A DNA stretch of 64,000 nt, from positions 17,006,437 to 17,070,436 of the forward strand of contig NC_088313.1 in the NCBI RefSeq assembly GCF_910592395.1, given 5' to 3'. Below are positions 25,081 through 37,149 of the stretch, one piece after another. Made by a program: the position numbers and the translations under genes. The DNA is from Lineus longissimus. Taxonomy: Eukaryota > Nemertea > Pilidiophora > Heteronemertea > Lineidae. Position 1 is the first letter of the stretch. Each line of letters opens with the position of its first letter. Below the pieces are notes generated by a model. The model was given only the letters and a program-made list of their open reading frames with translations. It had not been told where the DNA came from and searched no databases.

Positions 25081-25118
25081 TTGTCTCATCCGTTTTAAGC
25101 TCTGTTGCTTTTGCTTAC
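25081..25118 (-). CDS. Candidate 38-bp micro-exon
   Basis: On the minus strand the acceptor tract TTTTTCTCTTTGATCTAATTTCAG is followed by 38 bp and then the near-consensus donor GTAAGTTG. Only one frame is open: two leading bases, then KQKQQSLKRMRQ, ending in phase 0. The two leading bases complete the single base left by the exon at 25425-25557, across a 306-bp intron. The product is strongly basic, which could suit a prohormone or an antimicrobial-type peptide, but that is speculation. I found no convincing third exon. One option is an acceptor near 24909 followed by 34 open codons. Confidence 0.3.
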
Positions 25119-25424
25119 CTGAAATTAGATCAAAGAGAAAAATGTAAGTATGATTCATGAATTTGTTTCGGCAACACTACTTTCGATATCAGCGAAGTTT
25201 TTGCAATTCAGATTACCCTTTTGCTCGTGGGTTTGTAGCAGAAGTATCATCAAAAGAGGCCAATTTCCACAGCAGGTGATTTAGATGAGTACCAAATAGC
25301 CACTTGTGTCGTAATTTACTGTTGCCGCGACTGCACGAGTTATGCCCTAACGGCATTTAAAATCAGGAATCGGGCCTTTCCACAACTACAATTGACACAT
25401 CAGTTGCATCTAAAACTGTTATAC

Positions 25425-25557
25425 CTCTCATTCCAGAATCCTGACGAAAGCTAATGCAAATCCACTCACATGTGTCTTGGTTGTTTTTTATTGGAAAATA
25501 GTCATTGGAACAGGCATTAACAAAAAATGGAGAGGCTATCAACACAACAAAAAGCAT
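25425..25557 (-). CDS. Candidate first coding exon of a small secreted peptide
   Basis: From an ATG at 25557 the minus strand reads MLFVVLIASPFFVNA, a plausible signal peptide (hydrophobic core, small residues before the cut). It continues CSNDYFPIKNNQDTCEWIC with three Cys. The exon is taken to end at 25425, where AATGAGAG meets GTATAAC. That leaves one base over, which matches the phase of the strong 38-bp exon at 25081-25118. Read without splicing, the frame runs 64 codons to 25363. A weak acceptor-like TTGATTAG precedes the ATG. No family is recognised. Each element could occur by chance; the combination of signal peptide, donor and phase match is the argument. Confidence 0.3.
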
Positions 25558-28022
25558 TACAATTGAATCTAATCAAGAGGATTGGGACATATTGGACTGA
25601 ATGACATCGATAGTGTTAAAGAAACACTGGACAAACGCTTGCTTTCCTGTCCAGGGCACTAATGTGATAGTCTTCGCAATGATATCCAGTCCCAGATGGA
25701 GGCAAATCATGAGAAAAAACACAATGTCGATATTTCTTACATTCTCGAAGATAGTGCCAATCAGCTTGTCCTTTTTAAGGGTCTTTGGTAAAATAGAGAA
25801 CACTTTGCTAATATACATGGCGATTCCATTTGGTTAGCATCATTAAGCTAAGAGGTAAGCAATGTGGGTAGAGGTAATGGCCACTGTCTTTCTTAGTTCT
25901 TATTTTTTTGGGCATCACTATTAATGCAGCATTGTCGGGTCTGTAATTCCACCTTATCGGCAGCATGGATATCTGTCATTTGCGTGTTCATTCACCGTGT
26001 TTATCACCAAGAGTACACGAGCCTTTGTTAAGCAAAGATTCGCATGCCATTAATGTAATTGCAGGTCATGGTTAATGGGATTCAAGGATCCATTTGGACA
26101 ATGAGATTGGACTACGATCAAAAGCTTGACAGGCAATTTTGTTTGCTTCGGTTTAAAGCTTCCGGTTCAGTGCATGGGAAATTAATACGTGTGAATTTTT
26201 TTATATGTACCTTGGCATAGTTGAAATTAATATTAAGGTCGTATTTACACATTTTCAAATTTTCAAATCCAAATTTTGATTTTCAATTTCTTTGAAGATT
26301 GCAGACGGCCGTTTATAGGGTAGATAACTCCAAGATCAAAGACAACGACAAAGACAAGAACCAGGCATTATTTGAGTGATACAAATCAGGTCTATTTGTC
26401 GATATAACAGGTGTTAGTATGGATTGGAAAGTTTTATGGTTGTGACAGGTGAGGTCATTGTCCAGAATCAGTCATTCCTCATGACCTATCCTCGCCATCC
26501 CAAATGGTCGGTTAAATGTTATGGACCATGTAATATAGCCATGATAACCTCCTCCGCACATTTCTGGAGGTACCTAACCAGTTTCCCGATAGCAGCCTTG
26601 ATCCAACACTAAAGAGCTATTATCGAAAGAAAGAGAAGAATTATAAAGTGGTATGCTTCGTCAATAAGCTGTCAATTGTGGTGCTAAAAGCAGAGCTAAC
26701 AAAGATAACTCGAGAATGAGATCAATGAGAGACGTAATGAAGAGCTTGCTTGGTGATCAATGGCCGGAATCGCTGTTGGGTGGTGCCTATATTGAAAGTG
26801 ACTTGGAACATCTGGTCAAGCAATATATATGGTCTCAGTGATGTATTCTTATTAGATGACCATTGCCACAAGCCTACTGCCAATTTGGAAACCATTGTTT
26901 CTTATTCAACAATGCCTAGGTGAAAGCTCATGAGAAAATATTTTGATGGAGAGCTGAGTTTTTACAAGCTAATGTACAATCGGCCAACGTCTTATCATCG
27001 ACATTTGACATTACTTTTTTTAACCTCCATGCTCTCTGCACGAGAAAACAATTAATCCCTACGGCAGAATCAACTGCTAAACGCCCTGGTCCCGAGGGCT
27101 TTGGGGGCTTTTCAGAATCTGAGTAGATAAGAGTTTCTTTTTCGATAGGAGCGTATATGTCTCGAGTCTGATCCGCTGTATCAGAACTCCCATCTCAGTT
27201 GGTTATCACAATAGCAGCGTGATCACGATGATAGCGTTAGAACAAATCTGTCAACCATCAGGATTCAGCCAATCAGAAGTAATGATCCAGCAGACTTCAT
27301 CGCCCCATCAAGTTGCTGGAGCATGTGGTCCCCAAGGTCACATCTACGAAACCAGAGACATTTCACACGATCTGGATATCAATTCAGATTTTTGTCTCAG
27401 ACAATCATCGCGACAGCTTAATCAGGAAAATCAATGTGGTGCAGACTGTATGTCCATACATGATAGGTTTTGTATTTTGCCATGATTACGATTTTATTTA
27501 TGAGTTGCATGTATTTGTCCTGGTCAATGTTAGGGACTTAGCTGAACTAGGCTCCTAAACCATCACAATGACATGCATTGGAGGCCGCATAGACTGTGTT
27601 TTCTTACTTTTATCAATGGCAAGTTTCCAACGTGGATGAAAATTCAAATTTGAAGGCGTACTGTTATGAACACAAATATGCACTAAAAATGTTTTTGCTG
27701 GGGTCAAACTAATTGCTGTGTTTAAGAACTCCCAAATTCGAGAGCAGAAATTTGTTCAATTTGCTCAATTTATTTTAATTGCAATGGCGGACCAAAAAAA
27801 CATTATCAAAAACACAGCCGGCGTTTGCTGTCAACCAACGAGAAGGAAACGAAATCAAATATAGCTAACGTGGGAAAAAGATGTGTTGTCGTTCGTGCCC
27901 AGCATATTGATTGGTGCTTAATTGGACAGAATGGAACTTGGAGTTTTTAAGCGATAAAAATCACACTTTTCGATTCTTGAGTTTGAGATGATTTCATCAA
28001 CTCCATGTATTAGATTTGCTTT
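25558..28022. other. No gene seen
   Basis: Would include the promoter of the minus-strand peptide model if that is real, but no TATA or initiator stands out. The CAAATTTTC-rich run near 26250-26290 is low complexity. Confidence 0.5.
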
Positions 28023-28424
28023 TTATCCAGCAAGCTGTGAATCAAGGTTCATTAGAACGCAGTGGGTTGCCGACGAGGAGAAAGTAGTTGCACTTCTCAA
28101 ATCGTTGTACAACCCTGAAGTAAAATCATTTGCTTGTCTTTGTTTCATGATATATCCGAATCTGCATCTGCATCTGCATGTACATATGTATTTGATTGCT
28201 AGACCCTTCCCCAGCAGAGGCCATCCGGCAGTCTCGAGAGCTGATGTGCTTCTCTTCAAATAATTAACTTGACCCAGTTTCCAAATCAATCGTGGCTGTT
28301 GCTGGTAAATCGATTGAAGCATTTGTGACTTCAACTCATCACTGACACTCTGTCCGTCGCAATCCACACCAAGTTGACAGAATTGGTAAAACGATACGAT
28401 CGTAGAATGTAGCGATTGATTCAC
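28023..28424 (-). CDS. Longest open frame in the window (133 codons), coding status doubtful
   Basis: The first 50 codons from the ATG at 28424 look protein-like (SFYQFCQLGVDCDGQSVSDE, then QMLQSIYQQQPRLIWKLG). The 3' third runs through a TGCATC hexamer repeat (about 28160-28178 on the plus strand), giving a CTCRCRCRF low-complexity tract. About one frame of this length is expected by chance in 64 kb of this composition. No family recognised. Confidence 0.2.
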   Translation of the reverse strand: MNQSLHSTIVSFYQFCQLGVDCDGQSVSDELKSQMLQSIYQQQPRLIWKLGQVNYLKRSTSALETAGWPLLGKGLAIKYICTCRCRCRFGYIMKQRQANDFTSGLYNDLRSATTFSSSATHCVLMNLDSQLAG

Positions 28425-28741
28425 TGCACAAGCTCTTGCAGTAATTACCTAACCTTTCCTCATAATGGCTTTCTACTCTGCTTGATCTAAAGTATTGATT
28501 GGACAAAATGCGATGATAATAACTAACCTTTTGCGACTTATTTCATGAGTGGACATGGCTTCTTATTGTAATGCTCAGCTGTAGACCACTATTTGGAATG
28601 TGCAGATATCATGATTCGGAGACAAATGTATATATTAATATCTTTATTAAGGGAAGAGGTTACCTCTCGGCTCAAAACTCCTGAATCTTTTTTCAAACAA
28701 GTTTATGATTATGGAATCTTTGCACAGTCATTTTCTTGTAG

Positions 28742-28918
28742 GATTGCGTTGTGAGAGCTTCAACCAGAACCTTGAAAGAATTTTGTAAAGATTATATAAA
28801 TATGTATTGGAAAGCGATTAATATGATCTTAGCTACCTGTGAGAATCTTATCCGGGTTTCTGACCTGGGATCTTTTAACCTCGATGAAACAACTACAGTT
28901 GTTTCGAAAGCGGGACAC
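28742..28918 (+). CDS. Candidate internal exon, 59 codons, phase 0-0
   Basis: The acceptor CAGTCATTTTCTTGTAG and donor GGACAC/GTGAGA bound exactly 59 codons with no stop. The peptide reads DCVVRASTRTLKEFCKDY, then a helical, hydrophobic stretch (INMYWKAINMILATCENLI), then an acidic tail. Read on, the frame stops four codons past the donor. No family recognised; splice-site quality is the main support. Confidence 0.3.
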
Positions 28919-31740
28919 GTGAGAAACCTGTCCTAGCAGGGGACCAGTCTCGTCTCGCTAGATCCATGCCATCGTCGATTACGATATTTTGCACAATTTT
29001 GGGCCATTTTGTGTTCTACTTTCTATTTCGTCATTATCCTGTTGAGTCATGTGACGTCACACGATGCGCCTGTTGTGTCATCAGCATTTTTTTTCAAATC
29101 TGGCTGAGCCTGAATTACGTCCTTTGTTGGCTCTGTAAGCGGATTGGCAGTGGACCAGATTCAATCAAGTTGGAAATGGAAGTCACCTAGGGCTAGTGGC
29201 TTGCTTATTCCTCATTCGATACCACACAGAGGCAATTACGAGAGTCAATGAAATTGCTAAGTCAATTTAGTAGCGACTATAGTGGGTATCATTCATTAGT
29301 TTTGGAAATGGGCTGTTGATTTGGGCTAAATCACTCTATGATGCCCGAATATGAAACAAATACTGGTGCTTTTTTCACATCAAGGCCATAAGATCACTAT
29401 ACATGTGCTCGATTTGTACCCTAAACCTCATGTCGTCGAGGAAAACATTAGCGGTATATACCATGACATATTTTAATGAAACCTTCCTTCTGACACATAT
29501 CAATTTACATCCTATTTGAAAATTACGTTAAAGTACGCGCAAGGCATCGTTCGATCGTTCGAAATTTGAAATTTGAAGTCGACTTTGAGATTTTCTGATT
29601 TAGTAAATATACGCATTTTAAGCAGTCAGACAGTTTGGGCAGATGCAATGAAAAAATCCACTCAAAGAAACCATTTTTTTCAACACAGTTTCTTGTCGTC
29701 TGAATGTCATTGCATCTGCTGCATCTTCAGCAGCAGCAAACACCCTTGGTTAAATTATCTTGCCACTCACAAATTTTGTCACACTAACAATGTCTCATAT
29801 TTCCCGATAAATATAACTTACCATAGCTCATGGGAATGTCACTGCAGGTGGATGGATTTAATACGGATTAATAAGAACGGAAGCCGTGGAGGGCTGGCAA
29901 TCTCACTTACTCGTAATTTGAATCTACTAAGGAATTAATGATATGAGTCAATGAAAATGTCACAGTAATTTAGTAACAACAGGGTTTGTGCCTCAAGACA
30001 TGGTTGTGCGGGATAGCTTCAAGTCAAGTGTTGAACTTGTTAAACATTTCGGTGTGCTTTTTAAATCCGGATGGAGAACGTTACATTGCAGGCTTTCCAA
30101 TGGGCGATCGTTTGGGAATGTTCAGGTTAGGGCATTTTTTCAGGCAAATTCATCGGTTTTATGACCAAGAGGATCAATTGTCCCCACTGATCGTTCTCCT
30201 TTTTCGGGGATACCTAAGAGATGATTTGATCATACACTAAATCTTCAAACCTACATAAGGGGAGTATTTTTAGCTAGACTTTTGTTAATTTTTAAAAAAC
30301 TCTAATATCATTAAGGGGGCGACATGCATTTTGAAGATTAGCAATGCAACTTTTTGCTGTTGTATAGCTTAGTGTGTAGAAATGCAATCAACTTTCTTCA
30401 TGGTCTTTCCTTTTCCGCCTGCTGACTGATGTGAGAGTAAGTTCTTAAAAAGTTATCGATCGTCATCAGAAGAATTAAACACTCTAATTAAATGGGATAG
30501 TTTAATGTACATGCTCATTACGCTGGAAAGATTTTTTTCTGAAATTGTTTCAATATATATGACAGACAAGATGGCAAAGAAAAACTGTCCGTACTATTCG
30601 ATGACATCACAACTGCCATCACCAGTGTATGACATATCAGAACAAATCCTCCCGCGACATATAAATCACATACATTGATCCTATATTACACATATAAGTA
30701 TGTTCCTGGTTTTATAAAATCTCAGAAGTAAGTAGCCTACGGAGTCTATCTAAAGCCTCTCATTAGCCTTTTGACAAATGTTTGAAGGAGCTGTACATTT
30801 GACTGTTATTATGACTGGTGCAGATTTACTTTTACAAAGTACAGCGAGTTTTTTCAGAGTAAGCTTAGTGAGGCTACTTTATACTAGCAAAGAGAAATGG
30901 AAAATGCATGTTCGTATCATCTCCAAGTTATAAAGAAATACAAAATCGTCTTAAGAATGCGAGCATGACTTTCAGTCAGATTAGCTGTGTAAAACTCTAG
31001 TGCACTCCTAGTAAGATATAGACTATTAAGGTTTGACCTTCAGGGATAATGGTTTCTAAAAGATGACTAAAGAAAAAAAATCTGTGAGGGTTGATGCTTC
31101 AGTCAACACCCATGTCGGTGGGGCATTTCAGTTAATATGGCTTCATTTCAGATGGATTTTAACCTATGGGTGAAGGCTGATAGATTTTTTTACTTTAGAC
31201 CAGTAGCAAATTATAATTGGCTCAAGCAGACGAAATGACCAGAACGCTCACCGACAGTTACATTTGCATACCAGGATGGAAATGTCTATGTCTAAAAAGA
31301 GGTGATTATTGCTGCAGGTGTCACACTGTAATTTCGTTTCTTTACCTCATTTGTCAGTATTTATGAGCAATGCCAAGGGTTGTGCAGATATATGACTAAA
31401 CTATCGTCTCCTCGAGCCATTTCACAATGAGAAAATAAATCGAAATACATATTTTCTTAAATTCTTGTATCTGTTGTATGCAGCTGAATTTGTGAAGGTT
31501 CGGTTTAGGTGGGTAGAAGTCAAAATTGTAGGAAACGCATTTCACAAATGATATGAACGTGGTACCAGACGAGTGGTTACAAGAACGGCATAATGATACA
31601 TGCGTGGTGTGCGATCAGGAACCAAAGCAACTGTATGAGAAAGCAAGCGACTTTCATTCTGCTGAAATGATGCTGAAAATTTCTATAGTAAATTGTTAAC
31701 TTTACCATGTTTACTGCTCACGCGCTCAGGCCACCATTGT
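28919..31740. other. No gene supported
   Basis: Frames at 29573-29938 (121 codons) and 29986-30240 (84 codons, containing FLNPDGERYIAGFPMGDRLG) lack strong splice sites. 30241-31740 is stop-rich and AT-rich. Confidence 0.45.
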
Positions 31741-31930
31741 CTCAAATCCAAGGTCAGATATAATATGGGAGTTCAATCACACAGGAACCAGTGATATCTG
31801 CTGAGGACAGATGAAACGAACGGAAGCCAAATCCCATCATAAAAATCATGGCTTCACCACCAGACATGCAAGGTTGGAACCCATTACCTCAGCCTTTGAT
31901 CATGCGTAGATTGGTCAGTCCATCACCAAA
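31741..31930 (-). mobile_element. Possible tRNA-derived SINE remnant, minus strand
   Basis: The minus strand contains GATCAAAGGCTGAGGTAATG followed by GGGTTCCAACC (plus 31872-31882), which resembles a tRNA variable arm followed by a T-arm/B-box. Upstream, AGATTGG and CCAATCT can pair as a stem. The following 130 bp are of even composition and non-coding. I see no second copy in this window. It could be a diverged SINE or chance similarity to a B-box. Confidence 0.28.
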
Positions 31931-32143
31931 TATCCATCCAATCTGGTAATGGAAGCGCGTCACTTTGAAGGATAAACTTAACATTTTCTCCAAACTTTCT
32001 TGATATGATAACAACACTGACTTATCATACTTTCTCCTTCTGTCATATTTTGCTCTCGGGGACGTCGTTATGCTGAAACGGGTGACAGTAACGTGGAATA
32101 GTGATAATAAAAACGGCGGTTTTTATTTCGCACTTTACTCTAA

Positions 32144-32395
32144 CTAAATCCGCTCATCAGGGCCTTTCACAACAACTTTAGACGCCTCCACAGAGGCACC
32201 CCTCCTGTTGTTTAAGGTAGCTGCCGTCATTTTAGTGCTAACTTGAGCTGATCTATGTACAGTAGAACAAAGCGCCGACAAGATAAGTTCAAACCGTTCT
32301 TCGTCATCAAAACCAATACTCTGCCACATGGTAATATAACTTAGATCGAGAATGTCAATGACACCCAACAGATACTCTTTCAGCGAACACATCAT
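32144..32395 (-). CDS. Candidate exon with faint PRC1/Ase1-like motif
   Basis: An 83-codon frame from ATG to stop on the minus strand. It contains LSYITMWQSIGFDDEERFE, which fits the pattern L..IW..IGI.E..R found near the N-terminus of PRC1/Ase1 microtubule bundlers. The residues after it do not keep the acidic coiled coil expected there, and no splice sites of quality bound it. Most likely chance or a degraded copy. Confidence 0.18.
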   Translation of the reverse strand: MMCSLKEYLLGVIDILDLSYITMWQSIGFDDEERFELILSALCSTVHRSAQVSTKMTAATLNNRRGASVEASKVVVKGPDERI

Positions 32396-34022
32396 AATTC
32401 TACTTGACAGCTATTAAATCTCCCCATAGAGCCCGAACGAGATTTAACACGATTTTCTATCAGTACTTTGAGACTGATCGGAAATAACTTACTGAACATT
32501 TACCATGGAATGATCGTGTCACGCCTGAAGAACAACAACAGAAAATCAGCTTTGCTAGAATGGATCGTCTGCTTGATAAGTGTTGTTATCATTTTTGTCA
32601 TGGTGTACCTCGGACATGTGAGGTTGTTTTTTTACAAGAGTTTGTGATCAGGTACGTTTTATGGTTGATAGTCTGAGCAATAGATACAATTATGTTCTAT
32701 GTCTCGTACAGCAATATCACGTAAAAATCTCTGGGTTAGGCAAAAAGACAAATGGTTTAGTTTCTTATGGTTGCTTAACTTTGATCACAGAAATTTACTC
32801 TGTTTGTTGTTTCATTATATTACCAATCAGAACTTTATCATTAGTTACGAACTAACTATTTGTACTTATTGTAAAGTAGTGTCGGGCTTTTATCAAATCT
32901 TGCTCCATCACGACTGTGGTATTGATCTTAGGTCACTGGAGACTTACCGGTGCAGAAATATTTAAATGTGATGCCATTAAAGGCAGTTTCTTTGGGTTTT
33001 ACATCATGACAGAAGGTTCCGATTTCATTATCAAGAAGAGCAGAGAAGATATTTAGCAAAGATTTGAGCAACTTGAGTATTTCACTAGTCGTTCTTTGGA
33101 TGTGAAAAAATGTCTCGCTTAAATGCCAACGTAATGGTTCGGTTCTGTAGGAAATGTGAGCAGAAGAGTCGTCTTGATTCAGGGCAGGCATTAGCCGTTT
33201 TCCTGCAAAATGTTAGGCCTTTTGTCCCCGGTACCTATTGTCGATGGTACTAGATAATAACTGTATTCAGAATGGAAGCGTCTGGAAAGAAGTCGACTGA
33301 CTGCTCCTTGGGGCAACTTCTCTTTTCTCCACGTAATGCCAAACATTACATGAACGTCAGAAAAGCCTCATGTCGTTTCTTATTCTATGCTCTGGTCATG
33401 TTGTATTGGTTTGTGCATCCCGAGGCCAAGAGAGCAATGCTTTCATACCATTAGTATATAATCGTCATTTTCAAGGGGAAAAATATCTGTCGGTCACGAG
33501 TCTAGTCCTCACGAGGTAAGCGTGGCAACTGCTCGAGCATATGCTTCACTTAGCTGATCTTGATACGTTAGAGTTTGAGACTTGACATTATCAGTGTTAC
33601 ATTTATCGCAAATATTGAGTTGGTAGAGGATTCGAAAATATTTTCACTGCTTTGGTGCGGCGGGATTAAGGTTTCAAAAATACTTTAAAGGCTCTGAGTC
33701 TGGTACACAGGCATCGTGTAGGAGTTCCAACGTTAATGCGCCTTTAGAAGATAACGTCAATATCTGACAGGAATGCAAAACCAATTTGAGCAAAATTCAA
33801 CTCTAGATACAAAGCAGTGGCGTTCTTTAAACATTAAATAGAGTTAGTCAAAGACTTATTTTCGGGTAGTTGAAGGGAATGAGATATTTTTCGCTCTAAT
33901 GTTAGTTAACATGACTGAATATGTAAAATGTGTTGAGTAGATTCTTAACCTTCTGACTGAAAACAAAAACATCAGTTAGAATGAGTTGTTGTGTTCGTCA
34001 TTATGGAGCGTGATCTCTTCAG

Positions 34023-34482
34023 CATGTATTCGGTATGGCATATTTTATGGTGCAGAAACTCCTATTTTCATGACGTGTTTAGGTGACAAATATACTGTGG
34101 ATATTGTTTTAACCAAGGACACAAATATTATCGTGTTTGAATCACAGATACTGACTCCAACATTAAGCCAGCAAACGTTAACTGGTAATAAGCTATATGA
34201 ATTGACAGAAGAGATACCTGTAAAGTCTTGTATGAAGATTACACAAATATTGTAGAGAGTTTTCCCTCTAGCAATAAGGATGCAAGCAATGCATCTTCTG
34301 GTATCAAGAAGGTATCAAAAATAGAACTTCCAAGTTCCAATGGGGAGATTATCTCAAGGCACTACGGTCGTCGAGATATCAAACAATTTTTCAACACTAC
34401 CTCACGAAAGAAATATTTCTCACAGTCAGTGTTTGTAGACGCTGACAGCATTTTCAAAGATAATCTCTCCGCCGCGCCATGA
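34023..34482 (+). pseudogene. Candidate coding block broken by one frameshift
   Basis: After a good acceptor (GATCTCTTCAG) one frame is open to 34255 and reads CIRYGIFYGAETPIF through TKDTNIIVFESQIL. A second frame takes over near 34220 (LYEDYTNIVESFPSSNKDAS). It continues through a Ser/Lys-rich region (RHYGRRDIKQFFNTTSRKKY) to a stop at 34480. The two join if a single base is missing near 34215. A spliced explanation would need an intron of under 40 bp. It could be a decayed exon pair, an assembly error in a real terminal exon, or two chance frames. Confidence 0.25.
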
Positions 34483-36585
34483 CAAATAAAGAAATGTCAT
34501 GAAAGCATCAATCGCAAAAACAGTTCAAAGTGATGCGAAAGATAATTACCTCACAGCTGCAGGTTGCTAATTAGCAGAATTGCCATCGTTATGACACAAT
34601 AACTCGGCATTTTTAATCGTTCCTAATTCTGATGAGGCTGTCTGCCTTGATTAACAATTTAAAATCCTTTTGCGAAGAATCAATCCTCTGTGATTTAATG
34701 AACCAAAAATGTCTAGTACAATTTTTTTCATAGAAAATCTTTCAGCACTCAATGCAAAAATATTATATTGAATGGTGTTGTCAAGGGATAATTTATAGAT
34801 GTAATCATATCTTTGTGAAATCCAAAAACAGAGCTGACTTCTAAGTAAAATGAGCATCGATAATGATAATTCTGTGCCCACAGTTTATACAAAGGACATG
34901 ACGGACACTATGTTGTTTTTCGTCGTTAAGCACCCACATTCACTTGATCATTGCGCTAAAAGAGTGATTACAAACTACGTTATCGACCTTTCTCCTTTGA
35001 GAACTTGGAATCAGCGGAAGTTCAAACGAAATTTCCAGATTGTGCATCTGGCATGTCTGGTTACATGGATAAGTATGTCTTAGTAACAGCTTGGTTACTT
35101 AAGAATTCGCATGCGTGTCCTGACCAAAATCTGTTAATTTTATTCTGACTTCTGCCGTCTGTGGTGTTGATGCAAAGGCCTCAAAGGAGTATACTAATAT
35201 CATCCCAAAACATGGTTGAGAGGTAACTCGATGGCCTAAAATAGTAGCACATAAGGGCAATGACGTCACTATGTGACGCAGATTACGTCAATTTTATGAG
35301 TAGGCGATGCATGGAAAATCGGCGGGAAACTATGAGCAGTTTCACTGGGGCTTGAATCTGCTTTGGCGTATACTCGACTGGATTGCCTAATACTCAATAT
35401 TCAGTGGTTTCAATTACAGTATCTCGTAAGTCACCTTTGTTGGAGGAAAATCTGATTGTTCAATAGATAATGACGATAGTGTCTTCCAGATAGTGATAAT
35501 CAGACGACTCATGGTTGTTACATAATTACCACAGATGACGCAAAATTTATTTATGTCAATCCCCGGAGACCAAAATGGAATCATAATGATGATAGTAGAA
35601 AATTGCTGCGATTTCTTGGTAGCAGGTTCGGTTCATTGACACTGACTTTTCTTAGCCAAAGGGGAAAAGGCTTCTGTCCTAGACTTGTACACTGGATGCA
35701 GTTGAAACATCGCATAGTAAACACAAGCTCACATCATAGTAAGCGGACAGTCATAGTTAACTGAACAAATGTGTCGGTAGAGAAAAAGGTACGGCAGTGA
35801 TCATAATTCATGTGTTAGTGCCTTGCAAAGAACAAATTAAGACCTTGTCGTTGCGTTTTTCAGAATCCCGTATTATCTGAGCAAATAGGTTGCTGTCTCT
35901 ACAATACGAAGTACATGGATTCAACAGACTCCGATTATCAGTTTTTATAACAATCAAGGCTAGTTGGGCAAACCACTCTCTCTTACTTATCACCTTTGAG
36001 CAACCTAAATTGTGACTTTGATGTAAACCTTTGAAGTGTATTGATCAGCTTTTAAGAAGAGTGCTAAACTCGTAAGAAATTGAAACTGCAAGTGTCAGAC
36101 TCGCGATCACTACGTTTAGTGAATACCATGGCTTATAATATCTGTGAAAGTGTATGAGGTTTGTTTCTACATGTATATGCAAAATTGTGATTGGAAGGCT
36201 TACGGTGTCCGATATTCTTTTGTTTTTTAGAACCTTTCTGAAAAAGTCACCTGATTCTGTTCACAAAAACTAGATATTTCTGGTTTTCATATCTTGCCTA
36301 CTAAAAATTGAAGGGGTGCGTGCAAGTACACAGAAGGGTGCGGTGTGGTCAATTCGAGAAAAACCACACATTTATTTTCACTTACCGGCTCCAACCATGT
36401 TAAACCGGTTGCCGGAATGACGTCATGGGAGTAAAAAGTATTGTATTTACCGAGATCTGGCTCTGAGTGAACCTGCTGTTTTCGGCTTTGGCCTTTAGAG
36501 GGCACTCAATATCAATACCAACGCCACGTATTTAAGCAGTGCCTTCGATATCGGTTGACAGAGGGTAGTCTGATAAACAAAGTAC

Positions 36586-36716
36586 CTAGAACTCCATTCT
36601 GCTTAAAGAAGAGTTCTTGCAATGGCCCTTCATTAGGCAAACCTACGTTTATTTCCGTGGTCGACACTGCATCTTGTGCTAAATTGGACACGTCTGCAAT
36701 ATCCACTAAACGATCT
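36586..36716 (-). CDS. Candidate internal exon
   Basis: The acceptor TTATTGTGTGTCTAG and donor TTCTAG/GTACTT enclose 131 bp with a frame reading DRLVDIADVSNLAQDAVSTT and EINVGLPNEGPLQELFF. The peptide is balanced in charge and lacks the Ile/Phe/Lys bias of random frames here. The frame runs on to 36512. No family recognised. Confidence 0.22.
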
Positions 36717-37051
36717 CTAGACACACAATAACTCCCTTAAGATTAGTTTAAAATTCCAAATATCCAATGCTCGCCTCGGAAAATTCTATCGGGAATATCT
36801 TCCAAGATCGTGACCAGTATCACATATAAGCCAAGATTCTGATCAATGCTTCAAGAAGACACGCGATAGAGACCATAATTTTCGAGTGACGTTTAGTGCA
36901 GCTTCACCAATTATATGATTATGGGTTCCTTACAACCTTCATTGATGGCTTTGGATACGATTGTGAAATAAGCACTGGCGATTTTCCCGTGAGAGCCCCT
37001 TGTCCTAGAAAAATCAAGATCCAACTACCTTTTTTCTCCGAAATCTTCAAG

Positions 37052-37149
37052 TTAAAGAAGAAGATGAGGATGTTGTTCGACCCTTGAAAGAAAATGAAGG
37101 AGAGATCGCACGCCTAACAGACGCGAAGTACAACATTCAAAGCTGCTAA
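37052..37149 (+). CDS. Candidate terminal exon, acidic helix
   Basis: A long pyrimidine tract (CCTTTTTTCTCCG then AAATCTTCAAG) precedes a frame reading KEEDEDVVRPLKENEGEIAR, then LTDAKYNIQSC and TAA. The heptad-like, charged make-up suggests a coiled coil. The overlapping frame at 36896-37087 is a competing possibility. No family recognised. Confidence 0.22.

Noticed and set aside
29573-29938. 121-codon open frame
   Set aside because: It has no ATG near its start, is Ser/His/Cys-rich from AT-rich triplets, and has no splice sites.
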